The notes under the pieces are model-generated. The model ran no database searches, was not told the origin of the DNA, and saw only the letters and a list, made by a program, of their open reading frames with translations. The position numbers were made by a program, and so were the translations under genes. Positions 52,782 to 62,238 of a stretch of DNA of 64,000 bases are shown in pieces (the first letter of the stretch is position 1; each line of letters begins with the position of its first letter). Source of the stretch: Paludibacteraceae bacterium (GTDB lineage Bacteria; Bacteroidota; Bacteroidia; Bacteroidales; Paludibacteraceae); NCBI GenBank assembly GCA_024401555.1, contig JAKSKV010000004.1, forward strand, positions 56,242 through 120,241, written 5' to 3'.

Positions 52782-55325
52782 ATGGGAACAAAAGTTTATT
52801 CATTTGAGGAAGCATTTCAATCTTCGCTCCGCTATTTCGAGGGCGATGAATTGGCTGCCCGCGTATGGGTAAACAAGTATGCCCTGAAAGACTCTTTGGG
52901 TAATATCTATGAGAAAGATCCCGATGAAATGCATCGACGTCTGGCTGATGAGATCGCAAGGGTGGAGGCGAAATATCCCAACCCGCTCACTGCGGAGCAA
53001 CTCTTTGATTTATTCGCTCGTTTCAAGTACATCGTGCCGCAGGGCAGTCCTATGTCCGGCATCGGTAATCCTTATCAGATATCGTCTTTGTCCAACTGTT
53101 TCGTGATTGGCGTGGATGGTCCTGCCGACTCTTACGGCGCGATTATGAAGATGGACGAGGAGCAGGTGCAGTTGATGAAACGTCGGGGTGGTGTGGGACA
53201 CGATTTGTCCCATATTCGTCCGAAGGGATTCCCTGTGAGAAATTCGGCTTTGACGTCAACAGGTTTGGTTCCTTTTATGGAACGCTATTCCAATTCCACT
53301 CGTGAAGTGGCGCAGGATGGTAGGCGAGGCGCCTTGATGTTGAGTGTTTCCATCAAACATCCAGAGGCGGAGGCATTCATTGACGCGAAGATGACCGAAG
53401 GCAAGGTGACGGGCGCTAATGTTTCCGTGAAAATAGATGATTCGTTCATGCGAGCGGTCGTGGCCGATTCCTCGTATGTGCAACAATATCCGATCGATTC
53501 GGAAAATCCGCTTGTGAGCAAGGAGATTTCAGCGAGGGCTTTGTGGCAGAAAATTGTCCACAACGCATGGAAATCGGCTGAGCCAGGCATCCTCTTTTGG
53601 GATACGATTCTTCGTGAATCAGTGCCTGACTGCTATGCTTCGCAAGGTTTCCGGACTGTCTCCACCAACCCTTGCGGCGAGATTCCTCTTTGCCCCTACG
53701 ACAGTTGTCGGTTGTTGGCGATTAACCTTTACTCCTACGTGAAGGATCCATTCCAAGAGAGCGCTCAGTTCGATTTCGAGCTGTTGAAGTCTCACGCCCA
53801 AATGGCGCAACGGATTATGGATGATATCGTTGACTTGGAGCTGGAGATGATCGACCGAATCATAGAGAAGGTAAAGTCTGATCCAGAGAGCGATGAGGTG
53901 AAATCCACCGAATTGACGCTGTGGGAAAAGATAAAGGAGAAAAGCGCAAAGGGAAGACGCACTGGCGTGGGAACCACTGCGGAGGGCGATATGTTAGCCG
54001 CGATGGGTCTTGTTTATGGATCGCCAGAGGCGGTGTACTTCTCCGAGCAGGTTCACAAAGTGATTGCTGTTGAGGCTTACCGCTCCTCCGTCGCAATGGC
54101 CAAAGAGCGTGGCGCTTTTGAAATATATGACGCGAAAGCGGAGGCGGAGAATCCGTTCATCGTTCGATTGAAGGAGGCTGATGCCGCGCTTTATGAGGAG
54201 ATGACTCGATATGGCCGACGTAATATAGCGTGTCTGACCATCGCACCTACGGGTACGACCAGTTTGATGACACGAACGACTTCTGGTATCGAACCAGTGT
54301 TTATGCCGGTCTACAAACGCAGACGCAAGGTGAATCCAGGCGATGCGGGCGTCCATGTGGATTATGTGGATGAGGTGGGCGATTCCTTCGAGGAGTATGT
54401 GGTTTTCCACCCTAAGTTCCTCACTTGGATGCAGACGAAGGGGTACGATACCTCAAAGAATTATTCGCAAGCGGAGATAGATAAATTGGTGGTTGAATCA
54501 CCTTATTATAAATCCACCACGCAAGATGTGGATTGGATGGCCAAGGTTCGTATGCAGGGAAGGATTCAGCGCTGGGTGGACCACTCCATTAGTGTGACGA
54601 TCAATGTTCCGGAAAGCGCTACCGAAGAGTTGGTTGGCGCACTTTACGAGGAGGCTTGGCGTTCTGGTTGTAAGGGTGTCACCGTTTACCGTGAGGGATC
54701 TCGTTCCGGTGTGATGGTCTCTACCAAGAAGGAGAGTCCGAAGGAAGAGGGACAATCGGCATTCTTGAAAGCAGGTGAGGCGAGACCGAAGGCGTTGGAC
54801 GCTGATGTGGTGCGCTTCCAAAACAATAAAGAGAAGTGGATCGCCTTTGTGGGATTGATCGATGGACGTCCTTATGAGATATTCACCGGTTTGGCGGATG
54901 ACGAGGATGGTTTGTTGATTCCCAAGACGGTCAATTCAGGAAAGATCATCCGCAATGTGGATGAAGATACGGGGCTCAGCCGCTACGACTTCCAATTCTC
55001 CAATAGGAGAGGGTATAAGACCACCATTGAAGGATTGTCCTATAAATTCAATCCGGAATATTGGAATTACGCGAAACTGATTTCTGGTGTATTGCGCTAC
55101 GGCATGCCGATTGACCAAGTCATTAAATTGGTGGCTGGCCTACAGTTGAACAGTGAGACGATCAACAACTGGAAGAATGGCGTGGAGCGAGCTTTGAAGA
55201 AGTATATACCGAATGGTACCGAGGCCAAGGGAATGGTCTGCGAGAAGTGTGGGCAAAAGTCCATCCGTTACCAGGAGGGATGTCTGATCTGTACCAATTG
55301 CGGGTACTCGAAATGTGGAGGATAG
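52782..55325 (+). CDS. nrdJ: Adenosylcobalamin-dependent (class II) ribonucleotide reductase
   Basis: 847 aa from the ATG at 52782 (MGTKVYSFEEAF); a GTG 33 bp upstream in frame is less likely. It makes deoxyribonucleotides using B12 and works with or without oxygen. Active-site landmarks match Thermotoga NrdJ: NPCGE with Asn296, Cys298 (thiyl radical) and Glu300, and the redox pair Cys106 (SNCF) and Cys309. The GGVG and SHIRPKG segments near 144-154 are also typical. The C-terminus (about 821-845) is a four-cysteine zinc-ribbon-like tail (CEKCG, CLICTNCG) that probably re-reduces the active site. No neighbouring nrd gene is seen. Confidence 0.95.
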   Translation: MGTKVYSFEEAFQSSLRYFEGDELAARVWVNKYALKDSLGNIYEKDPDEMHRRLADEIARVEAKYPNPLTAEQLFDLFARFKYIVPQGSPMSGIGNPYQISSLSNCFVIGVDGPADSYGAIMKMDEEQVQLMKRRGGVGHDLSHIRPKGFPVRNSALTSTGLVPFMERYSNSTREVAQDGRRGALMLSVSIKHPEAEAFIDAKMTEGKVTGANVSVKIDDSFMRAVVADSSYVQQYPIDSENPLVSKEISARALWQKIVHNAWKSAEPGILFWDTILRESVPDCYASQGFRTVSTNPCGEIPLCPYDSCRLLAINLYSYVKDPFQESAQFDFELLKSHAQMAQRIMDDIVDLELEMIDRIIEKVKSDPESDEVKSTELTLWEKIKEKSAKGRRTGVGTTAEGDMLAAMGLVYGSPEAVYFSEQVHKVIAVEAYRSSVAMAKERGAFEIYDAKAEAENPFIVRLKEADAALYEEMTRYGRRNIACLTIAPTGTTSLMTRTTSGIEPVFMPVYKRRRKVNPGDAGVHVDYVDEVGDSFEEYVVFHPKFLTWMQTKGYDTSKNYSQAEIDKLVVESPYYKSTTQDVDWMAKVRMQGRIQRWVDHSISVTINVPESATEELVGALYEEAWRSGCKGVTVYREGSRSGVMVSTKKESPKEEGQSAFLKAGEARPKALDADVVRFQNNKEKWIAFVGLIDGRPYEIFTGLADDEDGLLIPKTVNSGKIIRNVDEDTGLSRYDFQFSNRRGYKTTIEGLSYKFNPEYWNYAKLISGVLRYGMPIDQVIKLVAGLQLNSETINNWKNGVERALKKYIPNGTEAKGMVCEKCGQKSIRYQEGCLICTNCGYSKCGG

Positions 55326-55419
55326 TGATATAAGTTTGATATAATATTAATTTGAATATTTTATTTCTTTTATAAAATACTTTGTTTCATAATTAATATG
55401 TTTTTTTGATTTGCAGTGG

Positions 55420-55453
55420 AAGGCCCCCGGAGTGATCCTCGGGCCTTTTTTTT
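55420..55453 (+). terminator. Terminator after nrdJ
   Basis: AAGGCCC/GGGCCTT 7-bp outer stem with a GC-rich, partly paired loop and eight T. Confidence 0.82.
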
Positions 55454-55552
55454 ATTTAAGAATTAAGAATCCTATAACTTGCTACTGATTATTGGCGGGA
55501 ATTGTTGGGTATTTGTTCATTTGACTTGTGTTTGTATAGAGGTTTATAAGAC

Positions 55553-55585
55553 AAAAAAAGAGCCGTCATGTTGACATGGCAGCTC
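55553..55585 (-). terminator. Terminator of the minus-strand sugar transferase gene
   Basis: Arms 55560-55571 and 55574-55585 pair over 12 positions with one mismatch and one G-U. On the minus strand the stem is followed by seven T. Confidence 0.8.
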
Positions 55586-55620
55586 CCTGATACTCGTTTG
55601 TCTGAACTAAATCTTAATTA

Positions 55621-57036
55621 TCAATAGGCTTTTTCCTCTCCTCTGATCATATTGGTGACAGTCTTGATGATGATCTTCAAATCGAGCCAGAAGGTCCAGT
55701 TCTCAATGTACCACACATCCTGTTTGATGCGTCCCTCCATCTCGGAAAGATCTTTGGTCTCGCCTCTGAATCCTGTTACTTGCGCCCATCCGGTAATGCC
55801 TGGCTTGGCGAAGTGTCTTACCATGTATTTGTCGATAAGGTGGGAGTACTCCTCCGTGTGCTTCAACATGTGGGGACGAGGCCCTACGATAGACATATCA
55901 CCGATAAGCACATTCAGGAATTGAGGCATCTCGTCCAAATTGGTCCTACGCATAAAGGCTCCGATTTTGGTGATGCGGGCATCTCCCTTGGTGGCTTGTT
56001 TCTTGTCTGCATCCTCGTTGACCGTCATGGTTCTGAATTTCAGGCAGGTGAAGTCCTTGCCATTCTCTCCTGTCCTCTTCTGCTTGAAGAAGATAGGTCC
56101 TTTGGAGGTCAACTTGATGATGGATCCCAATACGATGAAAAGGATAGGGAAGATACAAATGGAGAACAACAAAGAAACGATGATGTCGAATGTTCTTTTG
56201 ATGAACTTGTTGAACCCTTTCTTTAATGGCTCTTCTCGCAACGATATGATTGGTATGGAGTCCGCCAATGTCGTTAAGGATACCGATTTGCGGATGAACC
56301 GCATGAAATCGGGTACGATATAGAATCTAATGAGGTTGTTCTCCGCATATTTTAGGATAGGCAACGCCTTACGGTCGTCTCCGGCGGGTAGCGCACAGAT
56401 GATTTCATCGGCGCCGTACTCTTCGGCGAATCTCTCCACATCGGCCAATGTTCCCTTCACCAGCGCCGGATCCACTTTGTAATCCTCTTTCGCGCGGTCG
56501 TCGAAAAATCCGATGAATCTATATCCGTATTCGAGGTTTTTGACGGTGGAACTATATACCCTTTGCGCTACACTACCAGCGCCGAGGATGATCAGTTGTC
56601 TATGGTTACCACCGTGTGATCGGTAGCTTTTCAGCATGAGACGGGAGAATACACGCCAAGATGCAATGGCTAAAAACACGCCGACAATGTAGATTGCCCA
56701 GTAGATGGGGCTAAACATCGCATTGCTCAATATGGTGGTGGAGGCGATCAATATTCCGCCGAATATGGCGGCTGTCTTGAATACTAACGCCACGATGTTT
56801 TCGGAGTTGACAATACGCCTATCAAGGATGATACCCGTGCTAAAAAGGCTGATGGCGTAGGCCATGTTGACGAGCACCATATGGTATTTGAGCCCTATGT
56901 AAGAAATGGTTTCGGGCTTATATAGGTACATCACTGCCAAAAAAAGCGCATTAACCAGAATGAAATCGCCCAATCCGACGAAAAATCTGATGGTGCTGGC
57001 GTGCTGCTGTTGTATTTTTTTGTTCCTCATTTCCAA
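55621..57036 (-). CDS. Undecaprenyl-phosphate sugar phosphotransferase (WcaJ/WbaP type)
   Basis: 471 aa on the minus strand. Residues about 15-130 hold four hydrophobic helices, about 140-260 a CoA-binding-like Rossmann domain (QLIILGAGSVAQRVYSS), then one more helix and the catalytic bacterial sugar transferase domain (about 270-471). Key motifs are KFRTMTV, RRTNLDEMPQ, VGPRPH and PGITGWAQVTGFRGET. It starts exopolysaccharide, capsule or O-unit synthesis by moving a hexose-1-phosphate onto undecaprenyl phosphate. No glycosyltransferase cluster is adjacent, so it is an isolated initiating enzyme. The sugar (glucose or galactose) is unknown. Confidence 0.92.
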   Translation of the reverse strand: MEMRNKKIQQQHASTIRFFVGLGDFILVNALFLAVMYLYKPETISYIGLKYHMVLVNMAYAISLFSTGIILDRRIVNSENIVALVFKTAAIFGGILIASTTILSNAMFSPIYWAIYIVGVFLAIASWRVFSRLMLKSYRSHGGNHRQLIILGAGSVAQRVYSSTVKNLEYGYRFIGFFDDRAKEDYKVDPALVKGTLADVERFAEEYGADEIICALPAGDDRKALPILKYAENNLIRFYIVPDFMRFIRKSVSLTTLADSIPIISLREEPLKKGFNKFIKRTFDIIVSLLFSICIFPILFIVLGSIIKLTSKGPIFFKQKRTGENGKDFTCLKFRTMTVNEDADKKQATKGDARITKIGAFMRRTNLDEMPQFLNVLIGDMSIVGPRPHMLKHTEEYSHLIDKYMVRHFAKPGITGWAQVTGFRGETKDLSEMEGRIKQDVWYIENWTFWLDLKIIIKTVTNMIRGEEKAY

Positions 57037-57075
57037 ATAAGTAGGATGACTCCCCGTCTTTAATAGTAACTCTTA

Positions 57076-57083
57076 CAAAGATA
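57076..57083 (-). promoter_or_regulatory. -7 element of the sugar transferase gene
   Basis: TATCTTTG on the minus strand, exact TAnnTTTG match, about 40 bp before the ATG. The -33 box is weak. Confidence 0.5.
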
Positions 57084-57141
57084 TAATAAAAGTTTATTAA
57101 CTTTAACTGAAAAAAGTGGTATGAACACTCTTTTTTTTTCT

Positions 57142-57149
57142 TATTTTTG
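57142..57149 (+). promoter_or_regulatory. -7 element of secA
   Basis: TATTTTTG, exact TAnnTTTG match, 27 bp before the secA ATG. It is divergent from the sugar transferase promoter, about 60 bp away. Confidence 0.55.
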
Positions 57150-57176
57150 TACTTTGATATACAAAATTGATTTTTT

Positions 57177-60100
57177 ATGGGATTCAGTGATCTGCTATCT
57201 AAGCTATTTGGAAATAAGGCTCAACGCGACCAGCGTGAGATTCAGCCTATTGTAAACAAAATAAAAGATGTTTATCCATCTATTCAGAAATTGTCGAATG
57301 ACGAGTTGCGTGAGCGTACGCGCTCTGTTCGGGAAAAAATTAGTTTGTATGTAGCCGATGAGATGTCGAAAATCGAGGAGCTCCGCGCTGGAATCGATGC
57401 GATGGATGTCGAGAAGCGTGAGATGGTTTACGAGCAAATCGATGAATTGGACAAGAAGATCGTTGAGAAATTCAAAGTAGTGCTTGACGATGTTCTACCG
57501 GAGGTGTTCGCTATTGTGAAGGATACCGCCCGCCGTTTCACCGAAAACGAGACAGTGGAGGTGACTGCGACCGATATGGACCGCGACCTCGCCGCTACCA
57601 AGGATTTCGTCGAGATTGTTGGCGACAAGGCGTTGTATCACAACCATTGGATTGCTGGAGGTAACGAGATTCAGTGGAATATGGTTCACTACGATGTCCA
57701 GTTGTTTGGAGGTGTTGTCCTTCATAAGGGAAAGATCGCGGAGATGGCGACCGGTGAGGGTAAGACTTTGGTCGGTACCTTGCCTGTCTTTTTGAATGCG
57801 TTGACCGGATATGGTGTCCATGTGATCACCGTGAACGATTACCTCTCTAAACGTGACTCCGAGTGGATGGGCCCATTGTTCCAATTCCACGGCTTGAGTG
57901 TGGATTGTATCGATAAGCATCGTCCTAACTCCGCGGAGAGACGTAACGCCTATCGTGCCGACATCACATTCGGAACGAACAATGAGTTCGGTTTCGACTA
58001 CCTTCGTGATAATATGGCCACCAACCCTTCCGAGTTGGTTCAACGTAAGCACTTCTATGCGATTGTCGATGAGGTCGATTCCGTATTGATCGACGATGCC
58101 CGTACACCATTGATCATCTCAGGTCCGGTGCCACAAGGAGAGGAGCAGCTGTTTGATCAGTTGTGCCCTCGTGTGGAGCAGTTGGTCGCACTGCAAAAGG
58201 TGATGGCCACCAACTATTTGACCGATGCGAAGAGATTGCTGAAGTCGGATAATAAGGAGGAGCAGACAGAAGGTGCTTTGGCGCTTTTCCGTTCGTATAA
58301 GGCATTGCCTAAGAATACACCGCTTATCAAATTCTTGTCCGAGCAAGGTAATAAGACCATCTTGTTGAATACGGAGAAAATCTATATTGCCGAGCAAAAC
58401 AAGAATATGCACATCGCGACCGATCCGTTGTATTTCGTGATCGATGAGAAAAACCGTTCAGTGGAGTTGACCGATAAGGGTATCGAGGCTTTGACCGGTG
58501 CTTCCGACGATCCATCCTTCTTCGTGTTGCCGGATGTGGGTTCGGAGTTGGCGTCGGTTGAGAAGAGTTCCCTCTCTATTGAAGAGAAGCAGGCAAAGAA
58601 GGATGAGGTCCTTCAGAACTATGCGATCAAGTCTGAGCGCGTACATACCGTTACCCAGTTGTTGAAGGCGTATGCCCTCTTCGATAAGAATCAGGAGTAT
58701 GTCGTGGTGGATGGACAAGTGAAGATTGTGGATGAGCAGACGGGCCGTATCATGGAGGGTCGTCGTTACTCCGACGGCTTGCACCAAGCGATAGAGGCGA
58801 AGGAGCGGGTTAAGGTGGAGGCCGCTACCCAAACGTTCGCAACCATCACGTTGCAAAACTATTTCAGAATGTATTCCAAACTTGCGGGTATGACCGGTAC
58901 AGCCGAGACCGAGGCTGGTGAGTTCTGGAACATCTATAAGTTGGATGTCGTTGTCATCCCAACCAATCGTCCAATCGCCCGTATTGATATGGAGGACCGT
59001 GTCTTCCGTACCAAGAGGGAGAAGTATAAGGCCGTGATTGAGGAGATCGTCCGTTTGGTGGAGTGTGGCCGACCTGTCCTTGTGGGTACCACGTCCGTAG
59101 ATATTTCGGAACAGTTGAGCAAGATGTTGTCTATGAGAAAGATCGAACACAACGTCTTGAACGCCAAGTTGCACCAGAAGGAGGCTGAGATCGTCGCCGA
59201 GGCTGGTAAGAGCAGTATCGTGACCATCGCTACCAACATGGCGGGTCGTGGTACCGATATCAAACTCTCTGATGAGGTGAAGGCGGCTGGCGGTTTGGCC
59301 ATCATCGGTACGGAGCGTCACGAGTCTCGTCGTGTCGATCGTCAGTTGAGAGGACGTGCCGGTCGTCAGGGTGACCCTGGATCTTCTGTTTTCTATGTCT
59401 CTTTGGAGGACAACTTGATGCGTATCTTCGGTTCTGATAGAATTGCCAAAGTCATGGATACACTCGGATTCAAGGAGGGTGAGATGATTGAGGATCGTAT
59501 GATCACGAAGTCCATTGAGCGTGCGCAGAAGAAGGTGGAGGAGAACCACTTCGGTGTCCGTAAGCGTTTGTTGGAATTCGATGATGTCATGAATAAGCAA
59601 CGTGAGGTTGTTTACCGTAAGCGCCGTCAGACTTTGTTGGGCGAACGTTTGGGTGTGAACACGATGAATATGATCGACGGTGTGGCTTTCTCAATCGCCA
59701 AGAATTCCCGTCCAAACTACGCTTTCGATTATTATGAGAGTGAGGCGCGCAGAATATTCGCGATCGAATCTCCTATCACCGAGGAGCAATTTAAGAATAT
59801 GAGCGTAGATACGGCGGCGGATGTCTTGTTCAAGGCCGCTATGGAGACATTCAAGCGTAAAATGGATAACATCGCTAATGTGGCTATGCCTGTGGTGAAG
59901 CGTGTCTATGAGGAGCAAGGCGATCGTTTCGAAAATATGATCATCCCTATCACAGATGGCAGATTGATGTATAACATTCCTGTCAACTTGAAGGAGGCTT
60001 ACGAGTCTGAAGGCAAGGCAATCGTGAAGGCTTTTGAACGTGGCGTCTTGTTGCATACCATCGATGAGCATTGGAAGAAACATTTGCGTGAGATGGATGA

Positions 60101-60464
60101 GTTGCGTCAATCTGTACAAAACGCCACTTACGAGCAAAAGGATCCGTTGTTGATCTATAAGATTGAGTCTTACAACTTGTATGAGAAGATGATGAACGCA
60201 ATCAACTACAGTTCTGTCTCTGTCTTGATGCGTGCTCAGATTCCGGTGCAACAACGTAATCCAGAGGATAACGATGTCCAAGTTGTCCAAGAACAGGAAC
60301 AACCCGTAGCCCGTAAGGAGTATGTGGAGAGCCGTTCGGAAGAACCGGAGCGCGAGCAACAACCTCGTCGTATCGACCCAATCCGTTCCGGCATCACCAT
60401 TGGTAGAAATGATCTATGCCCGTGCGGATCCGGCAAGAAGTATAAAAATTGTCACGGTAAATAA
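57177..60464 (+). CDS. secA: Protein translocase ATPase subunit
   Basis: 1095 aa. This motor pushes signal-peptide proteins through SecYEG, including all the T9SS substrates in this window. Walker A is in [10 protein letters not shown] (near residue 197), the DEAD-type box is [16 protein letters not shown], and the second helicase half has [10 protein letters not shown] and [15 protein letters not shown]. The scaffold segment [13 protein letters not shown] is present. The C-terminus is a zinc-binding SEC-C motif ([14 protein letters not shown]). At about 1100 aa it is longer than E. coli SecA, as usual for Bacteroidota. lgt starts 12 bp downstream. Confidence 0.98.
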   Translation: MGFSDLLSKLFGNKAQRDQREIQPIVNKIKDVYPSIQKLSNDELRERTRSVREKISLYVADEMSKIEELRAGIDAMDVEKREMVYEQIDELDKKIVEKFKVVLDDVLPEVFAIVKDTARRFTENETVEVTATDMDRDLAATKDFVEIVGDKALYHNHWIAGGNEIQWNMVHYDVQLFGGVVLHKGKIAEMATGEGKTLVGTLPVFLNALTGYGVHVITVNDYLSKRDSEWMGPLFQFHGLSVDCIDKHRPNSAERRNAYRADITFGTNNEFGFDYLRDNMATNPSELVQRKHFYAIVDEVDSVLIDDARTPLIISGPVPQGEEQLFDQLCPRVEQLVALQKVMATNYLTDAKRLLKSDNKEEQTEGALALFRSYKALPKNTPLIKFLSEQGNKTILLNTEKIYIAEQNKNMHIATDPLYFVIDEKNRSVELTDKGIEALTGASDDPSFFVLPDVGSELASVEKSSLSIEEKQAKKDEVLQNYAIKSERVHTVTQLLKAYALFDKNQEYVVVDGQVKIVDEQTGRIMEGRRYSDGLHQAIEAKERVKVEAATQTFATITLQNYFRMYSKLAGMTGTAETEAGEFWNIYKLDVVVIPTNRPIARIDMEDRVFRTKREKYKAVIEEIVRLVECGRPVLVGTTSVDISEQLSKMLSMRKIEHNVLNAKLHQKEAEIVAEAGKSSIVTIATNMAGRGTDIKLSDEVKAAGGLAIIGTERHESRRVDRQLRGRAGRQGDPGSSVFYVSLEDNLMRIFGSDRIAKVMDTLGFKEGEMIEDRMITKSIERAQKKVEENHFGVRKRLLEFDDVMNKQREVVYRKRRQTLLGERLGVNTMNMIDGVAFSIAKNSRPNYAFDYYESEARRIFAIESPITEEQFKNMSVDTAADVLFKAAMETFKRKMDNIANVAMPVVKRVYEEQGDRFENMIIPITDGRLMYNIPVNLKEAYESEGKAIVKAFERGVLLHTIDEHWKKHLREMDELRQSVQNATYEQKDPLLIYKIESYNLYEKMMNAINYSSVSVLMRAQIPVQQRNPEDNDVQVVQEQEQPVARKEYVESRSEEPEREQQPRRIDPIRSGITIGRNDLCPCGSGKKYKNCHGK

Positions 60465-60476
60465 TCAATAGATTGT

Positions 60477-61325
60477 ATGCTATCCTATATCACTTGGACA
60501 GTTGATCCTAACCTTGTCACTATCGGACCAGCGACCATTCGTTGGTATGGTTTGATGTGGGCTCTTGGTTTCTTTATCGGTTACGGCATCGAATCGAAAA
60601 TATACAAGAGAGAGGGAATGACCGACCAGCACATGGAGAAACTATTCTACTTCATGATGTTCGGAACCGTCATCGGCGCTCGAATTGGACACTGCTTCTT
60701 TTATGAGGCGAATTACTATTTGAGCCATCTCTCCGAAGTGTTGTGTGTCTGGAAGGGAGGCCTCTCCAGCCATGGCGGCGCATGTGGAATTCTGATTGCG
60801 CTGTGGATTTTCAGCAAGTATGTCGCGAAGAAGAATTTTATTTGGGTGATGGATAGAATAGTCGTGCCCGTCGCATTTTGTGGCGCATGCATCCGTTTCG
60901 GTAATTTGATGAACCATGAGATCTATGGTCATGCGACCGATGTTCCATGGGCGTTTAGGTTCATCACAAATATCCATCGCTGGCAGAATGGTGCCGAGCC
61001 GATATTCTCCGCTCCGAGCCATCCAACCCAAATCTACGAGGTGCTCTATTGTTTGGTGACCTTTGCTGTGGTACTCTTTTTGTATTGGCGTACCAATGCG
61101 AGAAAATTCGAGGGCTTTATCTATGGCGTATTCCTCATCGGTATCTTCTTGACGCGTTTCTTGTTGGAGTTCATAAAGAACAGCCAAGAGGATTTTGAGG
61201 ATGATATGTTGTTGAATATAGGCCAGCTATTGAGCCTGCCTTTGGTGATATGGGCCGTTTATTTGTTGTATAAGTCAATCGGCGAGATGCGGAAGAGTGG
61301 CGGATTGCGGATGACTAATGAGTGA
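60477..61325 (+). CDS. lgt: Prolipoprotein diacylglyceryl transferase
   Basis: 282 aa inner-membrane protein with about seven helices. It moves diacylglyceryl from phosphatidylglycerol onto the lipobox cysteine of prolipoproteins. Conserved elements: GARIGHCFFYE (67-77), KGGLSSHGG with His99, and RFGNLMNHE with Arg140 and Glu148 (canonical form RxGNFxNxE). It is 12 bp after secA and 21 bp before nagB, so secA-lgt-nagB look like one transcript, tying two steps of envelope-protein export together. Confidence 0.96.
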   Translation: MLSYITWTVDPNLVTIGPATIRWYGLMWALGFFIGYGIESKIYKREGMTDQHMEKLFYFMMFGTVIGARIGHCFFYEANYYLSHLSEVLCVWKGGLSSHGGACGILIALWIFSKYVAKKNFIWVMDRIVVPVAFCGACIRFGNLMNHEIYGHATDVPWAFRFITNIHRWQNGAEPIFSAPSHPTQIYEVLYCLVTFAVVLFLYWRTNARKFEGFIYGVFLIGIFLTRFLLEFIKNSQEDFEDDMLLNIGQLLSLPLVIWAVYLLYKSIGEMRKSGGLRMTNE

Positions 61326-61346
61326 TAATCCTTAAATTTATATATT

Positions 61347-62141
61347 ATGAGAGTTCTTATTCAATCGGATTACGAATCTATTTCAAAATGGGCTGCGAAG
61401 CATGTCGCGGACTCAATCAACAAATTCAAGCCAACGGCTGACCGTAAGTTCGTTTTAGGACTTCCAACGGGTTCTTCTCCGATTGGAATGTACCGTGAAT
61501 TGATTAGGTTGAACCAATCCGGTGTGGTCTCATTCCAGCATGTTATTACATTCAATATGGATGAGTATGTCAATTTGCCCAAAGAGCATCCGGAGAGTTA
61601 TTACTCGTTTATGTGGAATAACTTCTTCAAGCATATAGATATTCCTGCCGAGCAGGTGAATATTCTCAACGGAAACGCTCCTGATTTGGAGAAGGAGTGC
61701 GCCGATTACGAAGCCCGTATCAAGCAGGCTGGCGGTATTCAGTTATTCGTCGGAGGTATCGGACCTGATGGTCACATCGCTTTCAATGAGCCAGGTTCCT
61801 CTTTGACCTCTCGTACCCGTTTGAAGCATTTGACCACGGATACCATTATCGCCAATTCACGTTTTTTCGATAACGATATGAGCAAGGTGCCTACTTCCGC
61901 GTTGACTGTGGGTGTGGGAACCATCATGGATGCGAAGGAGGTGATGATCTTGGTGAGTGGCTACAACAAGGCGCGTGCGTTGCAGCAAGCCATTGAGGGC
62001 GGTGTCTGCCAAATGTGCACTTTGAGCGCTTTGCAACTTCATCCTCAAGGTATCATTGTATGTGATGAGTTGTCCACCTTCGATTTGAAGGTATCGACTT
62101 ACCGTTACTTCAAGGATATCGAGAAGGAGAACTTATTGTAA
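61347..62141 (+). CDS. nagB: Glucosamine-6-phosphate deaminase
   Basis: 264 aa. It converts glucosamine-6-phosphate to fructose-6-phosphate and ammonia. Catalytic residues align with the E. coli numbering: Asp72 and Glu73 (NMDEYVNL), Asp141, His143 and Glu148 ([14 protein letters not shown]). The phosphate loop LPTGSSP is at 39-45. Length is normal. Co-transcription with lgt is suggested by the 21-bp gap, although the functions differ. Confidence 0.97.
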   Translation: MRVLIQSDYESISKWAAKHVADSINKFKPTADRKFVLGLPTGSSPIGMYRELIRLNQSGVVSFQHVITFNMDEYVNLPKEHPESYYSFMWNNFFKHIDIPAEQVNILNGNAPDLEKECADYEARIKQAGGIQLFVGGIGPDGHIAFNEPGSSLTSRTRLKHLTTDTIIANSRFFDNDMSKVPTSALTVGVGTIMDAKEVMILVSGYNKARALQQAIEGGVCQMCTLSALQLHPQGIIVCDELSTFDLKVSTYRYFKDIEKENLL

Positions 62142-62147
62142 ATCATG

Positions 62148-62182
62148 GGCGGGTAGTCTTATAGGCAACCCACTCCTTTTTT
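62148..62182 (+). terminator. Possible weak terminator after nagB
   Basis: GGGT (62151-62154) can pair with ACCC (62168-62171), with imperfect outer pairing of GG and CC, followed by six T. Stem quality is poor. Confidence 0.3.
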
Positions 62183-62238
62183 ATATTTTGTGGAGGATTC
62201 CTCCCGTAAGTTGTATATAACTAATTAGTATTTATTTT

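Noticed and set aside
58458-59600. 380-codon minus-strand open frame inside secA
   Set aside because: Antisense shadow of a well-conserved gene.
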